Program-made: the position numbers and the translations under genes
Notes under the pieces: generated by a model
Database searches by the model: none
What the model was told of the DNA's origin: nothing
What the model saw: the letters and a program-made list of their open reading frames with translations, nothing else
Part shown: piece after piece, positions 1 through 9,399 of the stretch
Numbering within the stretch: position 1 is the first letter of the stretch
Layout: every line of letters starts with the position of its first letter
Source of the DNA: JBMNCQ01 sp049366715
GTDB taxonomy: Bacteria > Bacillota > Peptococcia > Peptococcales > BICA1-8
Assembly (NCBI GenBank): GCA_049366715.1
Contig: JBMNCQ010000048.1
Location: 132,804-196,803, forward strand
DNA: 64,000 bases
Reading direction: 5' to 3'

Positions 1-1
1 T

Positions 2-967
2 AAAGACGGCGAAATAATAAACTGGCAAAAAGATTATTTTAGAATAAAAGGAATTATTGCTAAAGAAAATATAAATCGGGAAATAACCATTGATATTTAC
101 TATGACCGGAAAGGGACTAAGCAAATTAAAATTAACGGCGTAAAGTATAAAAAGTTAGCAGATCTGTTCGGTTATCTTCAAGTGGTTGTTTTTTCTCCTG
201 ATGATTTAAGTATTATTAAAGGATCACCTGCTGAGAGAAGAAAATATATTGATCTTGAAATTTGTCAGCTGGTAGCAGGATACTATAACAATATTATTAA
301 TTATAATAAAGTTTTAGTTCAGAGAAATAATTTATTAAAAGAAATAAGGGATCATAATTGCAGTGCGGAGACCCTGGAAGTATGGGATGATCAATTTATA
401 AAATTTGGTAGTACTATGATCAAAAACAGGCTGGATTTTTTAAAAAAAGTCGTGCCCTGGGCCAGAAAAATACAACAGGAGATTACCGGAGGAAAAGAAG
501 AATTAGAAATAAAATATAGTTCATTAATTGTAGATAATCCTCAGATGGAATTGGAAGCAATAGAAAAAAAATTTAAGACCCTTCTTGAAAAAAATAAAAA
601 ACAAGAAATAAATAAAGCATTTAGTATTTTTGGTCCTCATCGGGATGATATTATATTTTATATCAATAATAATGATTTAAAAACATTTGGTTCACAAGGT
701 CAGCAAAGAACAGGTATTTTATCCTTAAAAATAGCAGAATTAAAATTATTTAATTATAATAATCAAGAATATCCCATATTACTATTAGACGATGTAATGT
801 CGGAATTGGATGATTTGAGAAGGGAATTTTTAATAAACATAATCAGAAATAATAAAATTCAAACATTTATTAGTGGTGCTAATCTAAAAATTATTGAAGA
901 AGGAATAAGTAATCAAGAAATTTATCAGGTTAACTGTGGAACTATTGTTAGTTCTAAGGAGGAATAA
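2..967 (+). CDS. recF: DNA replication and repair protein RecF (5' end outside window)
   Basis: RecF is an SMC-like ATPase that loads RecA at single-strand gaps. The frame is open from base 2 with no stop, so the gene enters from upstream and about 40 N-terminal residues, including Walker A, are missing. The visible part holds the family's SPDDL and GSPAERRK segments, the ABC-type signature around FGSQGQQRT and the Walker B/D-loop LLLDDVMSELD near the end. A GTG at 182 lies inside the conserved region and is not the start. The stop is one base before remB and overlaps its ribosome binding site, so the two are co-transcribed. Position next to remB and gyrB matches the origin region of Firmicutes. 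Confidence 0.96.
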   Translation, partial: KDGEIINWQKDYFRIKGIIAKENINREITIDIYYDRKGTKQIKINGVKYKKLADLFGYLQVVVFSPDDLSIIKGSPAERRKYIDLEICQLVAGYYNNIINYNKVLVQRNNLLKEIRDHNCSAETLEVWDDQFIKFGSTMIKNRLDFLKKVVPWARKIQQEITGGKEELEIKYSSLIVDNPQMELEAIEKKFKTLLEKNKKQEINKAFSIFGPHRDDIIFYINNNDLKTFGSQGQQRTGILSLKIAELKLFNYNNQEYPILLLDDVMSELDDLRREFLINIIRNNKIQTFISGANLKIIEEGISNQEIYQVNCGTIVSSKEE

Positions 968-968
968 T

Positions 969-1232
969 ATGTTTTTACATTTAGGAGAGGAAGTAATTGT
1001 ACCGAAAAAATCTATTATTGGTATTTTTGATAAAGAAAAATGTATTAATTCGATTATAACCAGAGAATTTATTGAAATATGTTATTCTGAAAAAAAAATA
1101 CACAAAATTGGTGATGAGGAAAAAATAAAGACATTTATCTTAACCAACGAAGGAGTTTATCTCTCACCAATATCTTCAATGACTTTATTAAAAAGATTTG
1201 AAAAACTCATTGAGATTATTACAGAAGAATAA
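969..1232 (+). CDS. remB: RemA/RemB-like (DUF370) regulatory protein
   Basis: This 87-residue protein belongs to DUF370, whose B. subtilis members RemA and YaaB/RemB act in control of biofilm matrix and osmoprotection genes. It begins MFLHLGEEV and has the family's IIGIFD and FILTN segments. I chose ATG 969 because AAGGAGG at 957-963 lies just upstream; an earlier GTG-type start at 936 would sit inside recF. It follows recF directly and ends in a strong terminator, so recF-remB form the end of the dnaA-dnaN-recF type operon. The family is sure; the exact biological target is inferred from Bacillus. Confidence 0.88.
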   Translation: MFLHLGEEVIVPKKSIIGIFDKEKCINSIITREFIEICYSEKKIHKIGDEEKIKTFILTNEGVYLSPISSMTLLKRFEKLIEIITEE

Positions 1233-1237
1233 AAGAG

Positions 1238-1262
1238 CCGGGGTCACCCCCGGTTTTTTTTA
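1238..1262 (+). terminator. Rho-independent terminator after remB
   Basis: A 6-bp all-GC stem (CCGGGG/CCCCGG) with loop TCAC is followed by eight T. Confidence 0.93.
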
Positions 1263-1351
1263 TTAAATGTGATTAAAAATCAGGAAATAAGGATAAACGT
1301 TAAAGCAATATAATGATTAAACCGGAATATATAAATTTATTTTTAGTTATA

Positions 1352-1380
1352 TTGATATATTATAAATACTTTGCTATAAT
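1352..1380 (+). promoter_or_regulatory. Sigma-A type promoter for gyrB
   Basis: TTGATA at 1352-1357 and a perfect TATAAT at 1375-1380 are separated by 17 bp and lie 38 bp upstream of the gyrB start, behind the remB terminator. Confidence 0.8.
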
Positions 1381-1417
1381 TATACTTTAGGGAAAATATA
1401 TACAAGGGGAGAATAAT

Positions 1418-3325
1418 GTGGAACAAATTAATAATAATGGATATACAGCCAATGAAATACAGGTACTTGAAGGTTTAGAAGCCGTAAGAAAAAGGCCGGG
1501 TATGTATATTGGTAGTACAAGCTCCCGTGGTTTGCATCACTTAGTTTATGAAATTGTCGATAACAGTATTGATGAAGCTTTAGCTGGTTATGGAAACGAA
1601 ATAGATGTAATTATTCATAAAGATAATAGTATAACGGTAATTGATGAAGGGAGAGGTATTCCGGTAGAACCTCATCCAAAAATGAAAATACCGGCGGTTG
1701 AACTTGTTCTTACTACCTTGCATGCCGGTGGTAAATTTGGCGGCCAGGGATATAAGGTATCCGGGGGTCTTCATGGTGTCGGGATGTCTGTTGTTAATGC
1801 CCTCTCGGAATGGTTGGAAGTTGAAGTAAGCAGAGAAGGAAAAATATTTCACCAAAGGTATGAAAGAGGTAAAACAGCTACGAAATTAAAAGTAATCGGT
1901 AATAAAGAGAAAACAGGCACTAAAATATTTTTTAAACCGGATAATACAATTTTTGAAGATCTGGTATATGATTTTAGTGTTTTATCCCAAAGATTGCGGG
2001 AATTATCTTTTTTAAATAAAGGTTTGAAAATTATTTTAAAAGATAAAAGGGATGATAAAGAGGCTGTTTTCCTGCATGACGGCGGGATTGTAGATTTTGT
2101 AAAACATATTAACAAGAATAAAGATGCCGTTAACTCTAAAGTGATATTTATTGAAGATGAAAAAGATAGCATCCAGGTAGAAGTAGCCTTACAATACACC
2201 GATACCTATACGGAAAATATTTTTTCTTATGCAAACAATATTAATACTCATGAAGGCGGTACCCATGAATCTGGTTTTAAATCAGCCCTTACCAGAGTAA
2301 TCAATGATTATGCCCGTAAAAATAATTTATTGAAAGAAAATGATAATAATTTAAGCGGTGAAGATATCAGGGAAGGTTTAACGGCTGTTATTAGCGTAAA
2401 AGTCCCTGAGCCGCAATTTGAAGGACAAACAAAAACAAAATTGGGTAACAGTGAGGTAAGGGGAATAACGGAAGGTATCGTTAATGAAAATTTAGCAACA
2501 TTTTTAGAAGAAAATCCTTCTGTCGGCAAGAAAATAATAGAAAAAGCTGTTTATGCTGCAAGAGCAAGAGAAGCAGCCCGTAAAGCCCGTGAATTAACAA
2601 GAAGAAAAAATGCTTTAGAAAGTACTGCATTACCGGGTAAACTAGCTGATTGTTCAATAAAAGACCCTCAGTTTTGTGAATTATATTTAGTTGAGGGTGA
2701 TTCTGCAGGAGGATCTGCTAAACAGGGCAGGGACAGGAGATTTCAAGCAATACTGCCATTAAGGGGTAAGATTATTAATGTTGAAAAAGCCCGTTTAGAT
2801 AAAATTTTAAACAATGAAGAAATCAGAGCAATTATTACGGCAATGGGTACCGGAATAAGTGATGATTTTGAAATAACCAAAGCAAGATATCATAAAATTA
2901 TTTTAATGAGTGACGCTGATGTAGATGGTGCCCATATTAGAACTTTATTACTGACTTTCTTTTACCGGTATATGAAACCGTTAGTAGAAAACGGATATGT
3001 ATATATCGCTCAGCCCCCTTTATATAAAGTTAAAAAGAGTAAGCAGGAGACGTATATTTACTCTGATGATGAATTAAATAATCATTTGGAAAAAGTAGGT
3101 AGGGATAATTATTCCATCCAAAGATATAAAGGTTTGGGAGAAATGAATCCTGAGCAGCTCTGGGATACAACGATGAATCCAGAAAGCAGAACCATTTTAA
3201 AAGTAAATTTGGAGGATGCCATCAAAGCCGACGAAATTTTTACTATCCTGATGGGGGATAAAGTTGAGCCTAGACGGGATTTTATCCAATCTAATGCAAA
3301 ATATGTACGTAATTTAGATATTTAG
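1418..3325 (+). CDS. gyrB: DNA gyrase subunit B
   Basis: GyrB is the ATPase subunit of DNA gyrase, which introduces negative supercoils as an A2B2 complex. The 635 residues match the usual Gram-positive length. In order one sees the GHKL ATPase domain (YIVDNSIDEALAGY-type Asn motif near residue 50, GGLHGVG lid near 115), the transducer, then the TOPRIM domain with EGDSAGGS near 425 and DADVDGAHI near 499, and the C-terminal QRYKGLGEM segment. GTG 1418 is preceded by AAGGGGAG. It has its own promoter and terminator and is separated from gyrA by a small membrane protein gene. Confidence 0.98.
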   Translation: MEQINNNGYTANEIQVLEGLEAVRKRPGMYIGSTSSRGLHHLVYEIVDNSIDEALAGYGNEIDVIIHKDNSITVIDEGRGIPVEPHPKMKIPAVELVLTTLHAGGKFGGQGYKVSGGLHGVGMSVVNALSEWLEVEVSREGKIFHQRYERGKTATKLKVIGNKEKTGTKIFFKPDNTIFEDLVYDFSVLSQRLRELSFLNKGLKIILKDKRDDKEAVFLHDGGIVDFVKHINKNKDAVNSKVIFIEDEKDSIQVEVALQYTDTYTENIFSYANNINTHEGGTHESGFKSALTRVINDYARKNNLLKENDNNLSGEDIREGLTAVISVKVPEPQFEGQTKTKLGNSEVRGITEGIVNENLATFLEENPSVGKKIIEKAVYAARAREAARKARELTRRKNALESTALPGKLADCSIKDPQFCELYLVEGDSAGGSAKQGRDRRFQAILPLRGKIINVEKARLDKILNNEEIRAIITAMGTGISDDFEITKARYHKIILMSDADVDGAHIRTLLLTFFYRYMKPLVENGYVYIAQPPLYKVKKSKQETYIYSDDELNNHLEKVGRDNYSIQRYKGLGEMNPEQLWDTTMNPESRTILKVNLEDAIKADEIFTILMGDKVEPRRDFIQSNAKYVRNLDI

Positions 3326-3400
3326 AAAATATATTCTCTGATCATATTAAGAAGTTTGCAAATAAGTGTTTGGTGTATATTTTATCCAGGGGCTAATAAG

Positions 3401-3429
3401 GACGCGCAGGCAGACAGGCGCGTCTTTTT
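3401..3429 (+). terminator. Terminator after gyrB
   Basis: A 7-bp stem GACGCGC/GCGCGTC with a 10-base loop is followed by TTTTT. Confidence 0.88.
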
Positions 3430-3514
3430 GCTGTTGCTTTTTTCTTGAAAGTTTAATATAAATAAAAAAAGTGGAGAAAATAAAATCATAATAATTTATA
3501 AAGGAATGTGTTCT

Positions 3515-3967
3515 GTGAAGGATAAATTATTTTCCGGAGCATTGGCAGGTTTGATCGGAGCAGGAGTTGTGGGTTTAATCAGCCAAATTCTTAAAAAATT
3601 AGGCGTATATGATTTTACCTATATGGATATTGCGGCTTCACTGATCCTTCCTCAATCGTTGCAAAAGAGTATATCCTGGCAAGTGGTGGGCTGGTTTAAT
3701 AATTTTATTATTGGTGTTATTTTAGGTATTGTTTTAACATACATTCTTGCCTATACGGGAAAAGATTATGGAATTATCAAGGGTGCTGTTTTTGGATTGG
3801 TCTGGTGGTTTTTGTTAAGTGTAGTAATACAACCGGGATATTTTCATTGGGATCGGTTTCACGATATTCATCATTTAATTAGTTGTATCTTTAGGGATGT
3901 TTTTTTTGGAATAATAGTCAGTTCAATTATTGTAAGATATGCTGATTTAAAAAATCCGGTTAAATAA
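3515..3967 (+). CDS. Small multi-spanning membrane protein of unknown function
   Basis: About 150 residues with roughly four hydrophobic segments: a Gly/Ala-rich N-terminal helix (SGALAGLIGAGVVGLISQI), a second near the middle (FIIGVILGIVLTYIL), a third (AVFGLVWWFLLSVVI) and a fourth near the C terminus. It contains a His-rich stretch (FHWDRFHDIHHLI) between helices that could bind metal, though this is only suggestion. An in-frame ATG at 3506 abuts AAGGA (3501-3505) with no spacer, whereas GTG 3515 has a 9-base spacer, so I prefer 3515. It is monocistronic, sitting between gyrB and gyrA and bounded by terminators. I do not recognise a characterised family. Confidence 0.75.
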   Translation: MKDKLFSGALAGLIGAGVVGLISQILKKLGVYDFTYMDIAASLILPQSLQKSISWQVVGWFNNFIIGVILGIVLTYILAYTGKDYGIIKGAVFGLVWWFLLSVVIQPGYFHWDRFHDIHHLISCIFRDVFFGIIVSSIIVRYADLKNPVK

Positions 3968-3991
3968 AAAATTTTTTAAAATTAAATTATA

Positions 3992-4014
3992 ACCTGCCAA
4001 AGGCAGGTCTTTTT
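3992..4014 (+). terminator. Terminator before gyrA
   Basis: A 7-bp stem ACCTGCC/GGCAGGT with loop AAA is followed by a T run. Confidence 0.9.
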
Positions 4015-4113
4015 AGTTGCTTTCCTATTTAATTAAAGATATACTAGTAGAGATATATTCCATTTTTTTCTTACTATTTATTTAAGACTTAGAAGTGAAA
4101 GGGGATCCAAATA

Positions 4114-6546
4114 GTGGAGAATTTCACCCATGGAAAAATATTACCGATTAAAATTGAAGATGAAATGCAAAAATCATATATAGATTATGCTATGAGCGTT
4201 ATAGTAGGCAGAGCACTGCCTGATGTCAGAGACGGCTTAAAACCTGTACATAGGCGTATTCTTTATTCCATGTATAAAACCGGAATGACGCCGGACAAGC
4301 CTCATAAGAAATCAGCTCACGTGGTGGGCGATGTTTTAGCTAAGTACCATCCCCATGGTGATAGTGCAGTTTATGATGCTATGGTGAGGATGGCTCAGCC
4401 TTTTTCTACCCGTTATCCTTTGGTGGACGGCCATGGCAATTTTGGTTCGGTTGATGGAGATTCAGCTGCGGCTATGCGTTATACTGAAGTGAGAATGTCG
4501 AAATTAACAACGGAATTGCTATCCGATATTGAAAAAGATACCATAGATTATATACCTAACTATGATGAATCCCTTGAAGAACCGGTAGTGCTGCCGGCCA
4601 GATATCCTAATTTACTGGTTAATGGCTCTTCAGGTATTGCTGTTGGAATGGCTACAAATATACCGCCTCATAATTTAAAAGAAGTAATTAATGGTGTGAT
4701 TTCCTTAATTGATAATCCGGATGTAGATAATACCGAATTAACCAAAATTATTAAAGGACCTGATTTCCCTACAGGCGGGATTATTATGGGAAAAAGGGGC
4801 ATCAAGCAGGCTTATGAAACAGGCCGGGGAGTAATTAAAGTCAGGGCTAAAACGCAAATAGAAAAAATGAATAACGGTAAAATGAGAATCGTTGCCACAG
4901 AATTGCCTTACTTAGTTAATAAAGCAAAACTAATAGAGAGAATTGCTGAGTTGGTAAGGGATAAAAAAATAGACGGCATTACGGATTTACGGGATGAATC
5001 GGACCGTACAGGTATGAGAGTTGTCATTGAGTTAAGAAGGGATATCAATCCACAGGTGATTTTAAATCAGCTTTATAAAAATACCCAGCTGCAGGAAACC
5101 TTTGGTACGATAATGCTGGCTTTAGTTGATGGTGAGCCGAGAGTTTTAAGCCTGAAAGAAGTCCTTTACTATTATTTGGAACATCAAAAAGATGTCATTG
5201 TCAGAAGGACAAAGTATGAGCTGGCCAAAGCGGAAGAAAGAGCCCATATCGTTGAAGGATTAAGGATCGCTTTAAATAACCTGGATGAGGTTATTAAAAC
5301 CATCAGACAATCCCGGACAACAGAAGAAGCCAGATCAAACCTGATGAATAAATTTGCTTTAAGTGAAAAACAGTCCCAGGCTATTTTGGATATGCGTTTG
5401 CAAAAACTAACAGGTCTGGAAAGGGAAAAATTAGAAGAAGAATATAAAATTCTCATGGAGAAGATTGAATATTATCGTAGTGTTCTAGCCGACGAAAAGA
5501 TGGTTTATGATATTATCAAAGAAGAAATAAGTATTATCAGGGATAAATATTCAGATGACAGAAGAACTGAAATAACGATTTCTGATGATAAGCTGGAAAT
5601 GGAAGATTTAATCGCTGATGAAGATGTGGTAGTCACGATAAGTCATAACGGTTATATCAAGAGAATGCCTACTGATACTTATAAAAGCCAGCGCAGAGGC
5701 GGCAAAGGGATTACCGCTATGACCACAAAGGGAGAAGATTTTGTTGAACAGTTATTTATCGCAACTACTCATAATTATCTCCTTTTCTTTACGAATAAAG
5801 GTAAAGTTTATCGATTAAAAGTATATGAGATACCTGAAGCCGGCCGGCAGTCTAAAGGAACTGCCATCGTTAATCTTTTGTATATTGGCGGAGATGAACA
5901 AATTACGGCGGTTATTCCGGTTAAAGAATATTTGGAAGGCTGGTATTTGTTAGCTGCAACGAAAAAGGGTATCGTCAAGAAAACTGAATTAAGGGAATAT
6001 GATACTTCCCGTAAAGACGGTATTATTGCTATTTCTTTAGCTGAAGATGATGAATTAATCGGCGTGCAGTTAACTGATGGAAGCCAGGATGTATTAATCG
6101 TAACCAAGGAAGGATTATCTATTCGTTTTAATGAAACAGATGTACGTTCCATGGGAAGAACTGCCCGGGGTGTAAGGGGTATTAATCTTGAAAAAGATGA
6201 TTTAGTGATCGGTATGGATATTGTTAGAGAAAATGCGCAGCTTTTGGTTATCACAGATAAAGGCTACGGAAAGCGAACCGCATTAGGGGAATACAGGACC
6301 CAGTCCAGAGGCGGTAAAGGAATCATTACCTTAAGAACGACTCTGCGTAACGGAAAACTGGTGGGTATTAAAGTTATCAAAGAAGGGGAAGAAATCATGA
6401 TCATATCTAAAGAAGGTATTATTATACGATTAAAGGTTGATGATATTTCTTCTATGAGCAGGACAACACAAGGGGTCTTAATTATGCGTGTTGGAGAAGA
6501 CGATGCGGTGGTCGCACTGGCAAGAGTTGTTTCTGATGATCATTAA
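4114..6546 (+). CDS. gyrA: DNA gyrase subunit A
   Basis: GyrA is the DNA cleavage and rejoining subunit of gyrase. The 810 residues hold the winged-helix breakage-reunion domain with catalytic Tyr near residue 123 (RYTE) and the C-terminal beta-pinwheel. The GyrA box QRRGGKG near residue 526 separates it from ParC. The quinolone region reads HPHGDSAVYD, with Ser and Asp at the positions equivalent to E. coli 83 and 87, the usual drug-sensitive state. GTG 4114 follows AAAGGGG at 4098-4104. The gene has its own terminator. Confidence 0.98.
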   Translation: MENFTHGKILPIKIEDEMQKSYIDYAMSVIVGRALPDVRDGLKPVHRRILYSMYKTGMTPDKPHKKSAHVVGDVLAKYHPHGDSAVYDAMVRMAQPFSTRYPLVDGHGNFGSVDGDSAAAMRYTEVRMSKLTTELLSDIEKDTIDYIPNYDESLEEPVVLPARYPNLLVNGSSGIAVGMATNIPPHNLKEVINGVISLIDNPDVDNTELTKIIKGPDFPTGGIIMGKRGIKQAYETGRGVIKVRAKTQIEKMNNGKMRIVATELPYLVNKAKLIERIAELVRDKKIDGITDLRDESDRTGMRVVIELRRDINPQVILNQLYKNTQLQETFGTIMLALVDGEPRVLSLKEVLYYYLEHQKDVIVRRTKYELAKAEERAHIVEGLRIALNNLDEVIKTIRQSRTTEEARSNLMNKFALSEKQSQAILDMRLQKLTGLEREKLEEEYKILMEKIEYYRSVLADEKMVYDIIKEEISIIRDKYSDDRRTEITISDDKLEMEDLIADEDVVVTISHNGYIKRMPTDTYKSQRRGGKGITAMTTKGEDFVEQLFIATTHNYLLFFTNKGKVYRLKVYEIPEAGRQSKGTAIVNLLYIGGDEQITAVIPVKEYLEGWYLLAATKKGIVKKTELREYDTSRKDGIIAISLAEDDELIGVQLTDGSQDVLIVTKEGLSIRFNETDVRSMGRTARGVRGINLEKDDLVIGMDIVRENAQLLVITDKGYGKRTALGEYRTQSRGGKGIITLRTTLRNGKLVGIKVIKEGEEIMIISKEGIIIRLKVDDISSMSRTTQGVLIMRVGEDDAVVALARVVSDDH

Positions 6547-6557
6547 TTAAAAAAATT

Positions 6558-6592
6558 AAAGAACCGTAATCATTTGCGGTTCTTTAATTTTT
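6558..6592 (+). terminator. Terminator after gyrA
   Basis: A 9-bp stem AAAGAACCG/CGGTTCTTT with a 10-base loop is followed by AATTTTT. Confidence 0.85.
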
Positions 6593-6646
6593 AATTAATA
6601 GATTAAGAAAAAAAAGTAAAAGCTAAGTTTATCTAGGGGGGATATT

Positions 6647-7555
6647 GTGGCAAATATAATTTTTTTAAATGAAAATAAGAAGGTTGAATTAGGAAAAAAT
6701 GAGAATATATATTGCTTTAATTTAGAAAAAAACAATGTTCAGGCTTCTCTGTTAATTGACAAAATAAATAACAGGCTCCGGGTTTTATGGTTTAAAGGAA
6801 CGGAATTAGCAAATATTCTGACGGATATTTTAGAGCTTGCCGGTTTGAACAACTTAGATAAAATATGGGCTGTAGCTGCCCCAAACCAGTGGCAGTCTCT
6901 TTTTAAATGGGGATATATTTTAGAAGGTATCTTGCCAAAATATTTCGCTGATGAACCGGCTTATTATATGGCTTATTTTTTAAATCCTGAAAGAAGAAGC
7001 AGCTCAAATATTGAAAAAGAGAACGAATTAATAAGAAATTTGCGTTCTCAAGATTTGGCAGGTCAGGTTCCCATTTTGCCGGAGGGGTATGAAATGCGTT
7101 TGGGAACACCGGAGGATGCTTTTGAATTAGCTGCCTTTTATGATGAAATATTTCCGACATATCCTACGCCGATGCATGATGTGCAATATGTTAAAAAAAT
7201 GATGAATAGTAAAGTCATATTTAATCTTATTTTTTACCATGGTAAAATTATTGCTGCTGCTTCGGCAGATATTGAAGAAAAATCAGGGACTGCAGAAATG
7301 ACGGATATAGCCTGTTCACCGGTACATAGAGGAAAGAAGCTGCCTGTAATTGCAATTAAGCAGTTAGAAGTAAAAATGCGGGAAGAAAAAATTAAAACCC
7401 TGTATACTTTAGCCCGGGCTAAGCTTCCTGGTATCAACAAGGCTTTTTTCAGACTTGATTATGAATATTCCGGGAGATTAATCAATAACTGCGATATTTT
7501 TGGCGGTTATGAGGATATGAATTTATTGGTTAAAGCATTAGATTGTGAAAACTAA
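6647..7555 (+). CDS. AblB-like beta-lysine N-acetyltransferase (GNAT)
   Basis: The 302 residues resemble AblB, which acetylates beta-lysine to the osmolyte N-epsilon-acetyl-beta-lysine. Features I recognise are the N-terminal domain ending in GYILEGILPKYF and the YYMAYFLNPERR segment, then a GNAT domain from about residue 148 with EMTDIACSPVHRGK (acetyl-CoA loop) and the C-terminal ARAKLPGINKAFFRLDYEY...LINNCDIFGGYEDMN. GTG 6647 follows a GGGGGG ribosome site. The partner AblA (lysine 2,3-aminomutase) is not in the window, so the substrate could differ. It precedes ackA with no clear terminator between them. Confidence 0.72.
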   Translation: MANIIFLNENKKVELGKNENIYCFNLEKNNVQASLLIDKINNRLRVLWFKGTELANILTDILELAGLNNLDKIWAVAAPNQWQSLFKWGYILEGILPKYFADEPAYYMAYFLNPERRSSSNIEKENELIRNLRSQDLAGQVPILPEGYEMRLGTPEDAFELAAFYDEIFPTYPTPMHDVQYVKKMMNSKVIFNLIFYHGKIIAAASADIEEKSGTAEMTDIACSPVHRGKKLPVIAIKQLEVKMREEKIKTLYTLARAKLPGINKAFFRLDYEYSGRLINNCDIFGGYEDMNLLVKALDCEN

Positions 7556-7635
7556 ATGAAATACAAGTAAATCATTGAGAAGTAATTTCAACTATAGTAA
7601 AATGAATGAGTAAATTTTAAGTGGAGGTTTTGGAT

Positions 7636-8835
7636 ATGAATGTTTTAGTAATTAACTGCGGCAGCTCCTCATTAAAATATCAATTATTTGATATGACTAA
7701 TGAGAGTGTATTAGCCAAGGGTTTAGTAGAAAGAATCGGCCTCGAAGGTGCGAAATTATCCCATCGTCCTAATAAAAAAGATAGATATGAAATTACAACC
7801 GAAATTCCTGATCATGAAAAAGCTATTGAATTGGTATTAAATGCTTTAGTTGACCCTGAGCACGGTGTTATTGACAGTATGGACAAGATTAATGCTATTG
7901 GTCACAGAGTCGTTCACGGCGGCGAAGCTTTCTCCGGCTCAGTGCTCATTAGTGTTGAGGTTATGAAAGCTTTAAATGAAAATATAGCTTTAGCACCATT
8001 ACATAATCCACCTAATATTATGGGTATTGAAGCATGTAAAAAATTAATGCCTGCTGTTCCGCAAGCCGGTGTTTTTGATACTGCTTTTCATCAAACTATC
8101 CCCAAATATGCTTATTTATATGGTATTCCTTATGAATACTATGAAAAATATAAAATTCGCAAATATGGTTTTCATGGGACATCCCATAAATATGTTTCCC
8201 AAAGGACGGCAGCCATGCTGAGGACTCCTCTGGAAAAACTAAAATTAATTACCTGTCATTTAGGTAATGGCGCCAGTATTTGTGCCATTGACGGAGGTAA
8301 ATCAGTAGAAACAAGCATGGGCTTTACGCCGTTAGAAGGTTTGATGATGGGGACACGGTCCGGTGATATTGACCCTTCAATTGTCTCTTTTCTAATGGAA
8401 AAAGAAGGCTGGTCTTTAGATGAAGCGACCAATTTTTTAAATAAACGGAGCGGTGTTTTGGGTGTTTCCGGTGTGAGCAGTGATTTTCGCGATATAGAAT
8501 CAGCGGCTGAAGGAGGAAATGAAAGGGCTCAACTTGCTTTGGAAAGATTTGTACATATGGTTAAAAAATATATCGGATCTTATGTTGCTATTATGAACGG
8601 TGTTGACGCCATTATTTTTACCGCCGGTTTAGGTGAAAATTCTCCGGAAACCCGCTATCAGGTATGTAAAGATCTGGCCTATTTAGGTTTAGAAATTGAC
8701 AGAGATAAAAACTTTACCAGAGGGGTAGAGGCAGAAGTGACTACAGAAGATTCAAAAGTGAAAGTAATGGTCATTCCTACTAATGAAGAGTTAATGATCG
8801 CCAGGGATACTTATGATATCGTAAAAGCAAAATAA
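7636..8835 (+). CDS. ackA: Acetate kinase
   Basis: AckA interconverts acetyl phosphate plus ADP and acetate plus ATP, the ATP-yielding step of acetate fermentation. The 399 residues begin with the signature VLVINCGSSSLKYQ; other family segments are GHRVVHGGE, FDTAFHQT, KYGFHGTSHKYV, CHLGNGASI and FTAGLGENSP. ATG 7636 is preceded by GGAGG with an 8-base spacer; a GTG at 7621 overlaps that site and is not the start. No phosphotransacetylase gene lies next to it, unlike the common pta-ackA pair. Confidence 0.97.
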   Translation: MNVLVINCGSSSLKYQLFDMTNESVLAKGLVERIGLEGAKLSHRPNKKDRYEITTEIPDHEKAIELVLNALVDPEHGVIDSMDKINAIGHRVVHGGEAFSGSVLISVEVMKALNENIALAPLHNPPNIMGIEACKKLMPAVPQAGVFDTAFHQTIPKYAYLYGIPYEYYEKYKIRKYGFHGTSHKYVSQRTAAMLRTPLEKLKLITCHLGNGASICAIDGGKSVETSMGFTPLEGLMMGTRSGDIDPSIVSFLMEKEGWSLDEATNFLNKRSGVLGVSGVSSDFRDIESAAEGGNERAQLALERFVHMVKKYIGSYVAIMNGVDAIIFTAGLGENSPETRYQVCKDLAYLGLEIDRDKNFTRGVEAEVTTEDSKVKVMVIPTNEELMIARDTYDIVKAK

Positions 8836-8867
8836 TTAGAGAAAATCATGGATTAAAGAGATATTAG

Positions 8868-8908
8868 ACAAGGGCATGCCTTATTAAAGGTGGTATGCCC
8901 TTGTTTAA
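8868..8908 (+). terminator. Terminator after ackA
   Basis: A 13-bp stem (ACAAGGGCATGCC against GGTATGCCCTTGT, one G-U pair) is followed by a short T-rich stretch. Confidence 0.8.
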
Positions 8909-8972
8909 TCTAAAAAAATGAATATTTTATAAAAATAATGGAAGAATCTTTATTAGAAAATTAATTATTTCC

Positions 8973-9002
8973 TTGACAATAAGAATTAGCATGTAGTAAT
9001 AT
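8973..9002 (+). promoter_or_regulatory. Promoter of the T-box serine operon
   Basis: A perfect TTGACA at 8973-8978 and TAATAT at 8997-9002 with an 18-bp spacer precede the T-box leader. Confidence 0.7.
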
Positions 9003-9009
9003 ACTTTTA

Positions 9010-9275
9010 AATATTATACTACTTTAAACACAGTGAAGGGGAACAAGTACTTTAAAGTTCTGTTTACAGAGAGTTGGTGGCTGGTGTAAACCAACAGGGA
9101 ATTTTAGAGGAAATTCCGCCCTGGAGTGGGGTACGATGAGTACAGCCGTTTAACACGTACGTTAACGTGTAATTGAGAGGGAAAATAGAAAAATTTCTAT
9201 TTCTCCAAACTGGGTGGCAACGCGGGTTAAGATGCTCGTCCCTGTAGGTATATCTACAGGTGACGGGCTTTTTTA
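9010..9275 (+). promoter_or_regulatory. T-box leader, probably tRNA-Ser responsive
   Basis: The leader has a Stem I base (TTAAAC 9024-9029 with GTTTAA 9148-9153), an AGTA loop-E strand at 9046-9049, the conserved T-box GGGTGGCAACGCGGG around 9212-9226, and a terminator (9234-9275: stem GCTCGTC CCTGTAG with CTACAGG GACGGGC, then six T). The antiterminator bulge TGGC (9215-9218) would pair with a tRNA end of GCCA, i.e. discriminator G, as in the tRNA-Ser genes of this window. A serine codon AGT at 9139-9141 sits on the 3' side of the specifier loop; AGC at 9144 is an alternative. Uncharged tRNA-Ser should favour readthrough into the aminotransferase and serA genes. Confidence 0.9.
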
Positions 9276-9399
9276 TTTGTCTTTTGGCCGGCAAAGATAG
9301 ATAAAGGATGCAGCCTTCGCTATTGTTACACAAGGAAAAAGTAAGCTATGGGGCAAATTTTCTGGTCAGGTTAAGGTCAAGGTCCCAATGAGGACTGAG

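Noticed and set aside
4321..4420. Quinolone-resistance substitution in gyrA
   Set aside because: The positions equivalent to E. coli Ser83 and Asp87 are Ser and Asp, the unmodified state.
9064..9333. Reverse open frame opposite the T-box
   Set aside because: It is an accident of the structured leader RNA; no ribosome site or protein similarity is apparent.
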